Shown piece by piece: positions 12,901 through 24,087 of a DNA stretch of 64,000 bases. The position numbers were made by a program, and so were the translations under genes. Under the pieces are notes generated by a model that worked only from the letters and a program-made list of their open reading frames with translations, was not told where the DNA came from and ran no database searches. Source of the DNA: Brachypodium distachyon (taxonomy: Eukaryota > Streptophyta > Magnoliopsida > Poales > Poaceae); contig NC_016134.3 of the NCBI RefSeq assembly GCF_000005505.3, positions 43,253,150-43,317,149 on the forward strand, in the 5' to 3' direction. How positions within the stretch are numbered: position 1 is the stretch's first letter; the number at the start of each line of letters is the position of its first letter.

Positions 12901-14815
12901 TAGTGATCATACTCCCTCCGATCCTAAATTGTTGTCGAAATATTACATGTATCTAGATGCCTTTTAAGAGTAGATACATCCATATTTGGGCAAATTTGAG
13001 ACAAGAATTTAGGATCGGAGGGAGTATCGTAATACTCCTTGCATGTCTTTGTTGATTAATAGTCAAAGTCAAAGGCTCAAAGCTACTCTACAGAACATGT
13101 AATAGTGCATACTCCAGCAAATAAAAGATCACTACATCAGAGAGATTGAGAGGGTAGAGAAGCATGTAGTTGTAATGAAAACTAGGATGCATGTAATAGT
13201 TCACCAGTACTCGTGTTAGTCTGTATACGAATGTATTTACTGCTACTACCTCCTGTCTGAAACTAATGCATTTAACTATTTATTGTTCTTTACATTTGGA
13301 TACTCCTGGATTTAGTTAGTCCCTGGAGACTAACCTTTATTCCCTTTTCCCTTCTTGAAAAAAGTGATTCAGCTCGGCACAGCACTGAGTCCTCTGTGAA
13401 TCAGATCAATGTCCCATTTGATTGCAAGGTTGAACCTTCTTTTGTTGGGTAGGTCTCCAATAATGGGCATGCAACTAGCTGTACCTCCTTATTATTTTTG
13501 AAATATAAGTCAAAGTCTTACTTTTGTTTCTCCTTAGGTTTGTCGAACCGTGGAGTGACCGTGATGCGAAGAAATCCTACTGTGTTTTTCATCCATATTC
13601 ACCTGCACAGTTGTTACCTGTTAAGTTGAACCCAAAGGAAGGGTTTTTACACATTACAGTTCGCGCAAATCTAAAAGAAGATCCAACGGTGACAGGATCT
13701 GCACATGCCCTGTTCGTCAAAGGGTTTTACATTAAAGAACCTGGAAAGGTATCAATCCTCCCTCCCTCTCTCACACAACACGCATCCATGTCTGCCTGTT
13801 CGAAGTGACTCTTAGTTGGCTCTCTTGTGCAGATAAATTTGACTCCAAGCTGCAACCATAGCATCATCACTGTTGGTGGGAATACTGGTATGAGAAAGCC
13901 TATTATTTCTGTAAACTTATACCTTGGGCTGTGTTTTGTTTCTAATGCTTCAGTTGTATAATCTTGCCCCAGATGTTGAGTTATTCTGGAGTGCTAAAGA
14001 TTTAATGTCAGTTAGACTTCTTGATACAAATGAGAACATGGGTGGTCCTAGTCAAGTTGTTTACCGGGTGAGACAGCAGATAAGGCAGCACTTTTCATTA
14101 TCAGTGCTGGTAAATGTATTCTGACTGCTACCATTTTCCAGGTTGAAGCACTCAAAAGGCAAAGTTTCTCTGACAAGGTCACGATAGTTCTTCCAGCCAC
14201 TGGTACGCCTCCCATCTCCTTTGTCAAATCCTTGTAATAAGCTGACTGACTCTGGAAATAGCATTTCTTGGTTTGACAATCACCTTGATTTCCTGAACCA
14301 CCTTTTTGTCGATTGCGAAAACTAAGTTCCATACCAAGTCTGACCAACATCTGGATGAACAATGCTCCTTCATAGTATAGTGCATGATCTGAGTTAAGTT
14401 TCACTGACCAACAGTGATGTCATAAGATCTTAACACGGTAATTGTTTTTCTCCCTTGTACAGGCCAGACTGAAGAGGTTGAAGTTGGCTATGTAACAGGA
14501 GACAGACCAGAGCCATCATCGTCGTCAGGCTTAACCACATTAGCTGTTATCCTTACATGCATCGTTGTACCAATAGCTACACTTGCACTCTTCATGAAGC
14601 TGCTGGAGAAACCAGCCCGACAGGCACCATCACGACGCGCAGCGCCTGCACCAGCAGGCCCTGCTGTGGCCCCTGATCCCGCGTCCCCGGCTAATGGCCA
14701 GTTCTCTCCTCGTACACCCCAGCCTTTCATGGAGTACGTGCGGAAGACTGTCGATGACACGCCGTACTACAAGCGCGACGCAAGGAGGCGATTCAACCCC
14801 CAGAATACATACTGA
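948..14815 (+). CDS. GP210: Nuclear pore membrane glycoprotein GP210 (NUP210 orthologue), 5'-partial
   Basis: GP210 is a single-pass pore-membrane nucleoporin with a large lumenal domain. Thirty-three exons were assembled: 948-1117, 1217-1433, 1723-2069, 3037-3216, 3362-3500, 3586-3734, 4358-4469, 4567-5165, 5347-5470, 5595-5875, 6146-6265, 6470-6532, 6624-6815, 7171-7230, 7325-7393, 8196-8321, 8404-8523, 8780-8899, 9108-9263, 9364-9426, 9496-9623, 9937-10339, 10933-11035, 11126-11256, 12095-12176, 12544-12651, 12754-12895, 13365-13448, 13538-13748, 13833-13887, 13973-14067, 14142-14202 and 14463-14815. The phase is consistent throughout, giving about 1786 residues. Hallmarks are LQFLWQLTP and GSDFFVVKGIGIG near the start and repeated Ig/BIG2-like lumenal segments. 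A transmembrane helix encoded near 14535-14600 is followed by a short basic, proline- and alanine-rich tail ending PQNTY. The N-terminal part (perhaps 150 residues, including the signal peptide) lies outside the window. Several introns carry MITEs but the coding frame is intact. Confidence 0.95.
2070..3036. other. Long GP210 intron, AT-rich
   Basis: This is a 967-bp intron between two in-phase exons. It is rich in CATG and TGCATG motifs (2460-2840) and has a short direct repeat of ATCACACTGAACCTTATTTT at about 2960-3010. No gene or complete transposon was recognised. Confidence 0.7.
6321..6434. mobile_element. Tourist-like (PIF/Harbinger) hairpin MITE, 114 bp
   Basis: The element is an almost perfect inverted repeat. 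The left arm starts GGCCCTGCTTGGAATG and the right arm ends with the complementary ACCAGGTCC. Internal arms share TATTTTTTGTGGGAGGG and its reverse complement, with a loop of about 20 bp. It is flanked by TAA on both sides (6318-6320 and 6435-6437), the Harbinger/Tourist duplication. It lies inside a GP210 intron in transcribed DNA. Confidence 0.9.
8072..8104. repeat. C-rich microsatellite
   Basis: A run of twelve C is followed by three GTCCCCC units and a degenerate fourth, within the 803-bp GP210 intron 7394-8195. No other feature was seen in that intron. Confidence 0.85.
10340..10932. other. GP210 intron without recognised features
   Basis: This 593-bp intron separates the long exon ending at 10339 from the exon starting at 10933. 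No gene, inverted repeat or transposon end was recognised in it. Confidence 0.6.
11666..11921. mobile_element. Fold-back MITE-like element, about 256 bp
   Basis: The left arm (GGTGAAAACTC..., AATCCTAG, TCTCAAATAAATGGAT, GATGAAAG, GAACCTCT, AATCACTTAAA) recurs in reverse complement on the right, ending GTTTTCAAGTTTCCAC. The arms are about 100 bp with scattered mismatches. I could not identify a clear target duplication. The class (possibly Mutator-type) is therefore open. It lies in the GP210 intron 11257-12094. Confidence 0.75.
12346..12384. mobile_element. Truncated Stowaway end
   Basis: Only a right half is visible: GTACTAAATCCGTG followed by ATGAAACGGAGGGAG and then TA. The expected CTCCCTCCG partner is absent upstream. 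It sits in the GP210 intron 12177-12543. Confidence 0.6.
12912..13024. mobile_element. Stowaway MITE, 113 bp
   Basis: The element starts CTCCCTCCGATCCTAAATT and ends AATTTAGGATCGGAGGGAG with TA on each side (12910-12911 and 13025-13026). The interior contains GTCGAAATATTACATGTATC. A sibling of the same length lies at 50735-50847 in the opposite orientation. Confidence 0.9.
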
Positions 14816-15364
14816 GCACGTGTAAAACTGGGCAGTAGTGGCTTATGTCCCTGGATTACTGTTTAGACAGGTAGTTGATACGGAGTAGAGCCTTGTAATT
14901 CGTGTAGCGCCGATACCATGCTGTCAATTTTCAAGTTGTGGCAGCATATTTATATGTCTGTATGAGCAATGGCTGGTCCCCTTTTTGCTGAGAAAACACT
15001 AGAGCTAGATGACTCAATCCAGTGCTGCAGTTCATGTTTGTGATAGCTTTGTAACTGTAAAGAACTCCAAGGCCCTTTGTAAATGAGGTGGCATGGTTGT
15101 CAGGATGCCATTTTTGTGTAGGCGTACAAGATCCGTTGGACAAATTATGATTCGAGACTTGGATCGTAGACCATAGCTCGTGCAGTCGTGCGTAAGCTTC
15201 CTGCCTTTCATTTTTCATTTTCAGGTAGACAGATCTGTACGAGACCTTGTACCATGTTCGAGTTCAACAAAATTACGCATAGAAACATTGCATAGGAACA
15301 ACAGAATCATTAGATTGGCATTGAATTGCAAGCTCACATGCGAATGGTACACAAGTAAGTTTAC
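14816..15364. other. GP210 3' region and convergent 3' end of the next gene
   Basis: The DNA after the GP210 stop is AT-rich and resembles a 3' UTR. The last exon of the minus-strand gene at 15365-15857 may extend into the right part. One weak candidate terminal exon would end with TAA near 15283. Nothing else was recognised. Confidence 0.5.
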
Positions 15365-15857
15365 CTTGTAAATAAGGCAAACAATTTGTTCAAAAAGGTC
15401 CCATCTGGGACATAAAATGCGTGAATAGCAAAAATAACATGCCACATATAGCATCTCCTTTCTTGACGAGGGAAACCAATCCAGTATACTCATTTGCAAG
15501 TATTGGATTCCAGTAGACCAACCTTATAATCAAGTCTAAATAAATCTGTTCATTAGCAGCTGCAGCATCCTTCGCGGAGAACAACCCCTACAATCATCAA
15601 AAGATTCAAAAGATGAGAGAAAAGTTAGATGATGACTTTAGCACAGTACCTATATCATAAGTCAAAAAGTTTACCTTTACCGTATTGATAATTCTTTGCT
15701 CCAGTTCAGAACTCCGTTCTGTACTTTGCCTCAGGAAACTTAAAGATTCAGAAAACTCCCTCAAGCTGAAAACCAAAAATCAGGTTGATGTTGTATCAAG
15801 AATCAAATTAAAAACCAACCTCTGCGATCCATCTGAACCACGCGAGGAAAATGACAT
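15365..15857 (-). CDS. Unrecognised small spliced gene, possibly incomplete at both ends
   Basis: Four minus-strand segments join in frame with consensus splice sites: 15857-15820, 15765-15675, 15587-15523 and 15404-15365. The readable peptide starts MSFSSRGSDGSQS. It continues with a hydrophilic, probably helical part (ESLSFLRQSTERSSELEQ), then AANEQIYLDLIIR and WDLFEQIVCLIYK. The first intron is only 54 nt. An upstream minus-strand ORF near 15960-16080 (AASRSGTEEEERVASTLD) could be an earlier exon, but its donor at AAAG|GTCAGA is out of phase with the second segment. The start and stop are uncertain. I do not recognise the family. The in-frame joining over three introns argues that it is genuine. 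Confidence 0.4.
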
Positions 15858-16189
15858 GGTCTTGTACAGTACAAAATTTCGCCAATAAAATGGGGTATGA
15901 ATACGCTTTAATGTACTAAATTTCATTAAAAAAAACACAGCTTCCACTAGCGAATAAACACGTTTCTGACCTTTGTGGCCCACTGTCGGGCCAGCATGTC
16001 GTCCAGCGAGGCGGTCCAGCGTGGACGCAACCCTTTCTTCTTCCTCTGTTCCCGATCTAGAAGCAGCAGAGCCAGCGGCCATTGTTGTGCCACCCGATAT
16101 AGAAGCTGAAGGCCGATGGCTCTCTCTCACGAGGCGGCGGGCACAGGCAAGGTAGGCGAAGCCATGGCCATGGCTGCAGAGACGGGGAG

Positions 16190-16480
16190 CAGCACGAACG
16201 GCGGCGCGTCGCGGCCCGGGCGAGCAGCAGGGCGACGGGGAGCAGCGCGTCGCGGCCCGGGCGAGCAGCAGCGCGACGGGGAGCAGCGCGAACGGCGGCG
16301 CGGGCGAGCAGCAGCTCGACGGGGAGCGGCGGCGCGACGGGGCAGCGCGAGCGGCGGTGCGCGGAGAGTGGCGGCACGCGGGGAGCAGCGCGAGCGGCGG
16401 TGCGAGCGAGCAGCAGCGCGTCGCGGCGCGGGCGAGCAGCACGAGCGGCGGCGAGCAGGGGCGCGTCGTGGCGGTGGGCC
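16190..16480. repeat. GC-rich minisatellite, unit about 42 bp
   Basis: CGGGCGAGCAGCAG followed by GCGACGGGGAGCAGCGCG recurs at about 16217, 16258 and 16301, then decays rightward into GAGCGGCGG and GCGGCGAGC blocks. All six frames are long but low in complexity (Arg, Ala, Gly, Pro). They should not be read as proteins. The tract lies about 0.65 kb upstream of the FACKEL start codon. Confidence 0.75.
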
Positions 16481-17131
16481 ATCTTCGAGACTTGGCTACG
16501 TGCTCGGGAAGGCGCGGGGACGGTGGCGGCGAGCTCGGCGGCGCACGGCCGGAGGCGAGGAAGAAGGCGGGCGGCGCGCTGCTCGTGCTCTTGCAGGCGA
16601 GGCCGAGGAGGCACCGCAGGGGCGTTGGGGGGAAGCAGGGGCGTCGGGCCGGAGGCGGGGAGGAGGATGGCCGGCGTGCTCTTGCTGTTGCAGGCAAGGC
16701 CGAGGAGGCGCTGTGAGCTCGCCATGGTTGGAGGAGATGGGCATGGGCGGCGGCTTGAGGCTGTGCCCTTCTTCTTCCTCGTAGCTGTTGGGAGTCAGGT
16801 TGACCTGGAGGAACCTTACACGTCAGTGCGCCAGCTAGACCCTGTCCCTGTCAGTTTGGCGCTTAGACTAACAGTTAAGTAAGTGCGGTAGATTTTAGTA
16901 AAAAAAACGTAGAGCGATACCAATGTTAAACTCCTACTAAATATGATACAGTGCAGCGTTTTCCGAAACTTGGGCCGCGCCTGACATTTCCAGTCATTAT
17001 TTCAAAGCCCATAGGAGTCTCTCTAAAAAAAGAAAATCCCATAGGAGTCTACCTAGTTCACAGTTAGCGCTGACGCGAGCTGGCCGACCGCCCACCTCGA
17101 GATCCCCGATCCCAGCTCCGCCGCGACGGAG
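16481..17131. other. FACKEL upstream region
   Basis: The left part is GC-rich and continues the low-complexity DNA. The right part (from about 16860) is AT-rich, then returns to GC-rich DNA near the ATG. No distinct TATA box was found. Confidence 0.4.
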
Positions 17132-20100
17132 ATGGCCGCCGCAGCCGCCGTCGATGCGCTCGCCTTGCTGGTGCCCTCCTGGAGCGCGGCGGTGGTGCTG
17201 CTCTCCTACCTCGGGTACCTAGCCGCCGCGGGCGCCCTTCTCCCCGGCAAGCTCGTCGCCGGCGCCATCCTCCCCGACTCCTCCCGCCTGCACTACCGCT
17301 GCAACGGCCTTCTCTCGCTCCTGCTGCTCCTCGGTTTCTCCGCGCTCGGTATCTACATGGGATGGATGACGCCTACGGTTAGAGAAGCCCTATGTGTAGT
17401 TGAGCTTTCAGTTGTTCGATTAGTGCGGCCTTTTTCTTTTGGTTTTGCAAGGGTCGCTTTCAGGAGATGCGCGCAAATCCTACCAAGTTTGGAGATGAAT
17501 TCATCAAGGTACCGCTGTTTGCTTGCAGGTTGTGGCTGACCATGGAATCGAGCTGCTGTCGGCGACCTTCATTTTCAGTGTCATTGTAGGTGCCACTTCG
17601 CACCTAAACATGCTTCCGAGTTGGAGTACTTGGACTCGTTTCTGAAGATATTTTATCCCTCGATGCAAATGAGTGTTCAGATGCTACTCTCTACTTCTGG
17701 ATCTATAGGGTGTAATTGACCATTCAAATATTCCTTATAAATATGGATTGAGAGAGTATTTTTTAAAATCAAACCGGCATTCTAATTGGGGAAATTGCAT
17801 GATTCTGAAAATGGAAATGTAACCCAAAATGATTTCTGATGATTTCATGTCGTTATTAAATTTCGTGTTACTGTTTGATCTCCTGGTCATTTATAAACTC
17901 TTTGAAATATTCTGAACAATGGTCTACTGGTCAGAGAAGTCCCTGACGTAAAGACCAAGTCCAAATGCACCAGTAGTTTTCAGTAATCAGTATTGAACAT
18001 TCAGTTAGCTCTGTCAACCTAGTCTAACATATGGAGCCACACACATATGGAACTCCAACCAATTTTGGTCCATGATTATAAAATTTTAACATGCAACATT
18101 TGATAACATCTAGTCAATCAAAGCAAAAAATATCTTGCTTGACTCACATTTGTTGCTCTTTGATTTCAGGTCTCTATAATGCTCTATTGTGTTGGGTTAA
18201 GGTCTCGCCATCAAAGTTCTTCTTTGAAACCACATGCTAATGGGAACTTCATACAAGATTGGTACTTCTATGAAGCTCTATCTAGCCTACCACTTAACAA
18301 AAATGCAAAGTGTAGGAGATATTTAACAATTGTTCTCAATATGGAAAGGTCAACCAAATAGGACCTTTCGCTTTCACTTGCCAACATCTAGGAAATCACC
18401 TGTTGTATTCCATTGCAGTATTCCTTTTGTTTAGTGCTGGTCATTGTTATGTTAATCATTTTGTCTAACAGGTGGTTTGGAGTACAGCTTAATCCTCATT
18501 TTATGGGAGTTGACCTCAAGTATGTTGAGCACACTCTTCCTTATTTTCCTGCTTAATCTACGGCATATTGCTGTATCGAAAAATGAAGTCGCACATGATT
18601 GGGTGCCATTGGTTTGTTGGTTTACGTGCTGACCCTTTTAAAAGTGATGAATGCATGTCTAATGCGTGCATCAGTCAAAATCATACCTATGTCTATGGAG
18701 AATGTCAAGTTGTGTTCATAAAATTCTAAGTGATTATTATTGTTTATTCTGATGACTGGAAGTGTGGATAAGGTGTTGTTCTGTAATTATGTGCATTTCC
18801 TCTTGAAGATTTCGTGACGTGCTGAAAGTCAAGTTTGTACTGCATATTTGCATTGGATATTTTTTTTTGGTCAGCTTAGTCTAGGACCAAGAATATCATA
18901 ATGAATTGCTATTCTTAAGAACTAGCTTCTGTTTTCTAGGTAGATAGGTGCAGATTACAATTGCAAATAAAACTGGATATTTTTTTAAAGTTAGGAACAA
19001 TCAATTAAGTTGCATACCTACTGTAAGTGTTTTTTATTGTCTCCTTTTGGACATGTATCATGCCTAATTGATGGCAGCAATTATTGTAAATAACTAAATA
19101 CAAGTCAATGCTGTATGCAAAATGCCTATGTTCATTTCCAATAACTTTCCATTGCCGGTGTTGATTCTTCTCTAAAATCACAAGGAAAATGGAGGAAACT
19201 AGAGTGCCTATAACAATGTTGCTTTCTACTCATCATGGTTGCAGGTTCTTTTTTGTGAGGGCTGGAATGATGGCATGGTTATTTATCAACCTCTCTTTGT
19301 TCGCAAAGAGCTACCTAGCTGGTTTGGCTAACATGTCAATGTTTCTCTACCAGTTCTTTTGTGCGGTATTGGACATGACCATCTTCTTAGTTGATCACTA
19401 CTACTGCATTATCAGTGGAAATAATCATGTGTCTTCATGCAGTGGTATATTATAGATTACTTCGTTCACGAAGAGTTCATGACCTCCACGTAAGTACACC
19501 ATTCTCTTGTAGTAAATAGATAAAAGATTATCAATATAGTATGCCTGGATGATTGCCTGTATAATAAATATGGCTTATATTGCCAAGGAGGGAGCTTCAT
19601 ACTCCATAATTTTCCTTCCTCTGACTCTCTTTATCCTTATTTCCAGATGGGACATTATTGCAGAAAGGCTTGGTTTCATGCTGGTGTTTGGTGATCTGGT
19701 TTTCATTCCTTTTACCTTCACTATTCAGGTATATATTTATGTTAGCTGCAAATACTGGCTCGTGTCGCTATTGATTATTTTACTCAGATCACACTTCCTA
19801 AATTCGATGTCTTAATTATAAGCTTTCATCACATTTTCAAAATCAGTGTTAAAGTCAGTCATGAAATGAGCTACTCACCCAATTTTGACCAGGGTTGGTG
19901 GCTTTTGAGAAATAACGTGGAGCTACCCCTTTTGGCTGCTGTTGCTAACTGCTTCATTTTCCTTATAGGGTACTCCTCCTGTGTCTCCAGAACCCCCAAT
20001 TGGATTATATATGCTGCATAACCTGTTTCTTGCATTCTAACATATTTCAACATGATTTACTTCATTTGGCACACAGATATCTAGTGTTCAGAGGAGCCAA

Positions 20101-20979
20101 CAAACAAAAACATGTATTCAAGAAGAACCCCAAAGCTCTTATATGGGGTAAACCTCCCAAAGCTGTTGCAGGAAAGCTACTTGTATCTGGCTACTGGTAA
20201 GATACACGCGTCTTTTTCTCCTCTGTTGACCAAATCTATGCATATTTTATTCTGAAGTGTGTCTTGTTGACTGTCTCGGCAGTATTTTTCTGTTTATAGA
20301 ATTAAAAAAACTAAAAGAGTCCACATACACTATTTGTCTGAATACATAGTTGGTCCTGTTTAGTTGAATGAAGAAAACTACAAGAAAAGCACATGTTGGT
20401 GAGTAGGTAAACAACCAATACAAATGTATTTCATATGGTCAAAACATAGTGCACTTAATGGTTTTTATGACAGATCTAATAACCTTCGATGGTGTACATA
20501 TATCATTTATCACATCAAACTTTACACTGTGAACAGTAAAAAATCTAGGTATATTAAAAATTTCAAACTTTGAAAATGTCCCCTCCTCTCTTGGGAGCAA
20601 TCATGCTTGTTAACTGATGTTTCTGAATGTGAAATAATATAGCGAATCATCTCTTCCTCACCTATAGGGGCATTGCGAGGCACTGCAATTACCTAGGAGA
20701 TCTACTTCTGGCGCTGTCGTTCAGCTTGCCTTGCGGAGCCAGGTGACTGGTCATCTTCTGGCATGAAAATTCAATTATCCACTCATCTATGAGTAACCTT
20801 AAACCATTTAACCCTCTTGTTGCAGTTCTGTGGTCCCGTACTTCTACCCCACCTACCTTCTCATCCTGCTGATATGGAGGGAAAGAAGAGATGAAGCAAG
20901 GTGCTCACAGAAGTACAAGGAAATCTGGGCAGAGTACTGCAATCTTGTGCCTTGGAGGATCCTGCCTTACGTGTACTAA
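17132..20979 (+). CDS. FK: Delta(14)-sterol reductase (FACKEL/ERG24 type)
   Basis: The enzyme reduces the C14-C15 double bond of sterol intermediates with NADPH, in ER membranes, on the path to phytosterols and brassinosteroids. Eleven exons were joined: 17132-17377, 17529-17585, 18170-18261, 18472-18519, 19245-19365, 19443-19489, 19647-19728, 19893-19969, 20077-20196, 20668-20742 and 20826-20979. They total 1119 nt, or 372 residues. The protein is hydrophobic with many membrane helices. Family signatures are WWFGVQLNPHF, YIIDYFVHEEFM, TWDIIAERLGFML, and near the C-terminus GIARHCNYLGDLLLALSFSL and WRERRDEARC...YKEIWAEYCNLVPWRILPYVY. The length fits plant FACKEL. Exon 4 has only 48 nt. The start is the first ATG after the GC-rich leader, with context GAGATGGCC. 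Confidence in identity is high. Confidence 0.95.
18520..19244. other. FACKEL intron 4
   Basis: This 725-bp AT-rich intron holds no recognised gene or transposon. Intron 2 (17586-18169, 584 bp) is similarly empty. Confidence 0.6.
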
Positions 20980-23051
20980 AATTGAAGGGTTGTTGTATTT
21001 GTTGTAGACTATGCTCATGTAAAATTCAAGTTTCTGTTGTTGGATATTCAGTTTCGAATTGAAGTAACATCTTAAGTTAGTGGTCATAGTTCTCACCTAG
21101 TGCCTGCCTCTTTGGAAGAGTGTTTTCTGGTAGAGCTTCGGTATTTGCCATTCTTTACCCAGAAATACCATTCTTCTGAACAGTCCGTTGATCTTTTATT
21201 TGCTCTCCGTTTTTGTCTTCTCGTTTGCTTCTGCTGATTTAATGTGAAAGAGAGAATATGAATATCATACAAAAATAGAAATAAAGTTTAGCCACCACCG
21301 TTTTCCAGCACGAGTCAAATTACAAGGAAAGATTCGCATGAAACATAATTTGGCTGTGCATATAAAACGTTGTCTGTGATATTGTTCTTTAACTGAATGT
21401 GTCCAGTGTCGCTTATTTATGTATTGAGTGGAAGTTTTTGGCTGGTTCAAAGAAAAAGAAGGGAAAGAGTGGGAGCTTTGGGCTTTGGCTACGATACGCT
21501 TTGGTCGGTTCAGCAAAAAAGAAGGAAAAGAGTGGAAGCTTTGACTACGCTACGCCATCTCTCTCTCTCTCTCTCTGCGAAACAACGCACTTAAGGACCC
21601 TCGTTCTGTCACACAAATTTCCTACGGAGTATGACTGTTTAAGGCATCCACAATACAATATGCCAAAAAGTTAACCATAACACTCTTGTGGCAAGCCTAA
21701 GGTGACCTTATGCATTGTAGAACAATTGAAGTTGTTCTTAAAACCATATGAATGACCTTAGGCTTATGAGCCTGTGAGATATAGTACCATTTTTTCTCTC
21801 TCGTCTCTCTCTCTTCCATGCAGCTAGAGAAAGAAGACAAGTGAGGTCCCGCTTACGCTAAAATTATCCTTATAAATTGTGACTATTTCGACAAGCTCCA
21901 TGGATTCTAGCTTAAGGCAAAGGGCAAGGGCGGAGCCAGAAAAAAAGTCGAGAGGGGGCACTTAGACATTCTTAAGAAGCTCTAACTTAAATTAGTGGGG
22001 GCATCAATGGTGAAAATCTAACATTTGTACTAGTGAATCAAAATTAAGTGGGGGCATTGGCCCCCATGGCTTATATGCTGGAGCCGCCCATGGCAAAGGG
22101 TCATGTGAACAAAATTCAATGTGTTGTTTGCTACTCTTTTTTTCATTGTTTAGAAAGCACGTGAATCTCCGTTTAACAACTTTTCTTTTCCGAGAGACGG
22201 TGCTCTTGAGAGACGGTAGACCACAATACCTTTATTTTTCTTGACCCGGAGAAGCATAATTGTAGTGAGCTCAATCATTAAGGACTTTGCAAAAGGGGAC
22301 AAAGACCGGAGGCGAACCTAAAAAATAGATCACAAAACCTAATCTAAGAAAAATAGATCACAAAACGGATCGAGTGACAACGGTCCTCCCGTCAAACGGC
22401 GTCGATGAAGACATCGAAGATAGGAAGACCAGAGAGATCCGAGGAGTTATGACGGTGACGGCTAGGACACATTTAGCGGCTTGGAAGGCAAAACCGAATC
22501 AAATCCGTTAAAACCATCCATCTAGAGCTCTGCCGACTAACATAGACACATTTAGCGCATCCGTCATGTCGTCACCGATATCGACAACAGTCTTTCATTC
22601 CCAAGAGCGGCAACTCCAACTTCATCATAACGATCACAAAATTTACGAAATCCAAAAGTAATCAACTATTTTGATGTTGCGTTGCTGCGAAAACGCAGCG
22701 AGCTCGTCTTTTCTTTCCGTAAAAAAACTTAGACACTCGCGAGTATCCTGTGTAAAAGTTTTTCCGAACAACCATGACATGTGAAGAATTTCTTCTCCCA
22801 AATAAGTAAAACGTGTTACGGGTGCCAGAAACAATTCGAACTACGGTAAAATTGGAAACTTTCTTGGTCACTTACTTCCTGCCAATTTTGACCGTACGAG
22901 CTTCCTTGTTTCCGTTCCGTTCCGTTCCCTACAGGAAAACCGGAAGGGGAAATGGAAACGGAACACGCCTCTCCGGTCTTGACCGTCTGAGAGAGCCACC
23001 AACTCCATCACTCTCTTGATCTCTTCTCCTCTCGTCTCAGTCGCGCGGCCG
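20980..23051. other. Intergenic DNA between FACKEL and arogenate dehydratase
   Basis: After the FACKEL 3' UTR the stretch holds a short (CT)n run near 21559 and a 168-bp hAT-like MITE (21925-22092). There is also a 28-bp direct repeat of AAAATAGATCACAAAAC near 22320-22365. The region 22260-22640 has the look of decayed repetitive DNA, but no ends were found. No gene was supported. Confidence 0.5.
21925..22092. mobile_element. hAT-like MITE with 8-bp target duplication
   Basis: The ends are CAAGGGCGGAGCCAG and, reverse-complemented, CATGGGCGGCTCCAG, which match at 12 of 15 positions. GCAAAGGG directly flanks both sides (21917-21924 and 22093-22100). An 8-bp duplication and a CA(G)GGGCGGAGCC terminus are typical of plant hAT elements. 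At 168 bp it has no coding capacity. Confidence 0.9.
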
Positions 23052-23059
23052 TATAAAAT
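23052..23059 (+). promoter_or_regulatory. Candidate TATA box of the arogenate dehydratase gene
   Basis: TATAAAAT lies 241 bp upstream of the ATG at 23300 and is preceded by GC-rich sequence. If used, it predicts a leader of about 210 nt. A pyrimidine-rich CTTCTT tract lies downstream at about 23120-23145. Confidence 0.55.
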
Positions 23060-23299
23060 CCACCCGGCGCCTTTCTTCTCCAACTCACACGCCGGTCGGC
23101 CGGTCGGTGACCTCTCCCTCTCTTCTCTTCTTCTTCTTCTTCTCCGAAGCTTAGCTTGGAATTGGAGGAGAGGAAGACCTCCACGCTTGCTTGTCTTGCT
23201 GCTTTGCCAACCCACGGCACCAACCACCCACCGCCAGAAGAAAAATCCAAGCGAAAAGTGCAGCGGTAGGTAGATTAGCAGCTTGCTCGGGCGGCGGCC

Positions 23300-24055
23300 A
23301 TGGAAGCGCCGGCGGCTATCCGGAACACCGCGGCCGCTCTCTCCCTGCCGGCGCCGCGGGCCCGCGCGGGGAGGCTCGGCGGCACGCGCCGGCAGCCGTG
23401 CGCGGCAGCGTCCTGCTCCAGCCGCGGCGACTGGCAGACGGCCTGCGCCATCCTCTGCAGCAACAGCAACAACAAGCCCAAGGTGAACGGCCAGAGCCAG
23501 ACCACGGAAGAGCTGGCGCCGGCGGATTCGTCTTCGTCTTCCTCGGATCTGGTCCCGGCGCCGTCCAACCTGCCGCGGCCTCTGAGCATCAGCGACCTGT
23601 CCCCGGCGCCGATGCACGGATCCCAGCTCCGCGTCGCCTACCAGGGCGTCCCGGGGGCCTACAGCGAGGCCGCCGCCGGGAAAGCCTACCCTGGCTGCGA
23701 GGCCATCCCCTGCGACCAGTTCGAGGTGGCCTTCCAGGCCGTGGAGCTCTGGATCGCCGACCGCGCCGTGCTCCCCGTGGAGAACTCCCTCGGCGGCAGC
23801 ATCCACCGCAACTACGACCTGCTCCTCCGCCACCGGCTCCACATCGTGGGCGAGGTCCAGCTCCCCGTCCACCACTGCCTCCTGGCGCTCCCGGGGGTCC
23901 GCCGCGAGCTGCTGGGCCGGGTCATCTCCCACCCGCAGGCCCTGGCCCAGTGCGAGCACACGCTCACCCGCATGGGCCTCAACGTGGCCCGCGAGGCCCA
24001 CGACGACACCGCGGGAGCCGCCGAGCACATCGCCGCCAATTCCCTCCGCGACACC

Positions 24056-24087
<32 letters not shown>

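Noticed and set aside
16057..16160. Candidate first exon (AASRSGTEEEERVASTLD) for the minus-strand gene at 15365-15857
   Set aside because: Its only good donor gives a phase that runs into a stop in the next segment. It is mentioned there but not included.
15780..16784. Several 200-300 residue ORFs on both strands over the GC-rich tract
   Set aside because: They come from a 42-bp minisatellite. Composition is Arg/Ala/Pro/Gly and all frames are open.
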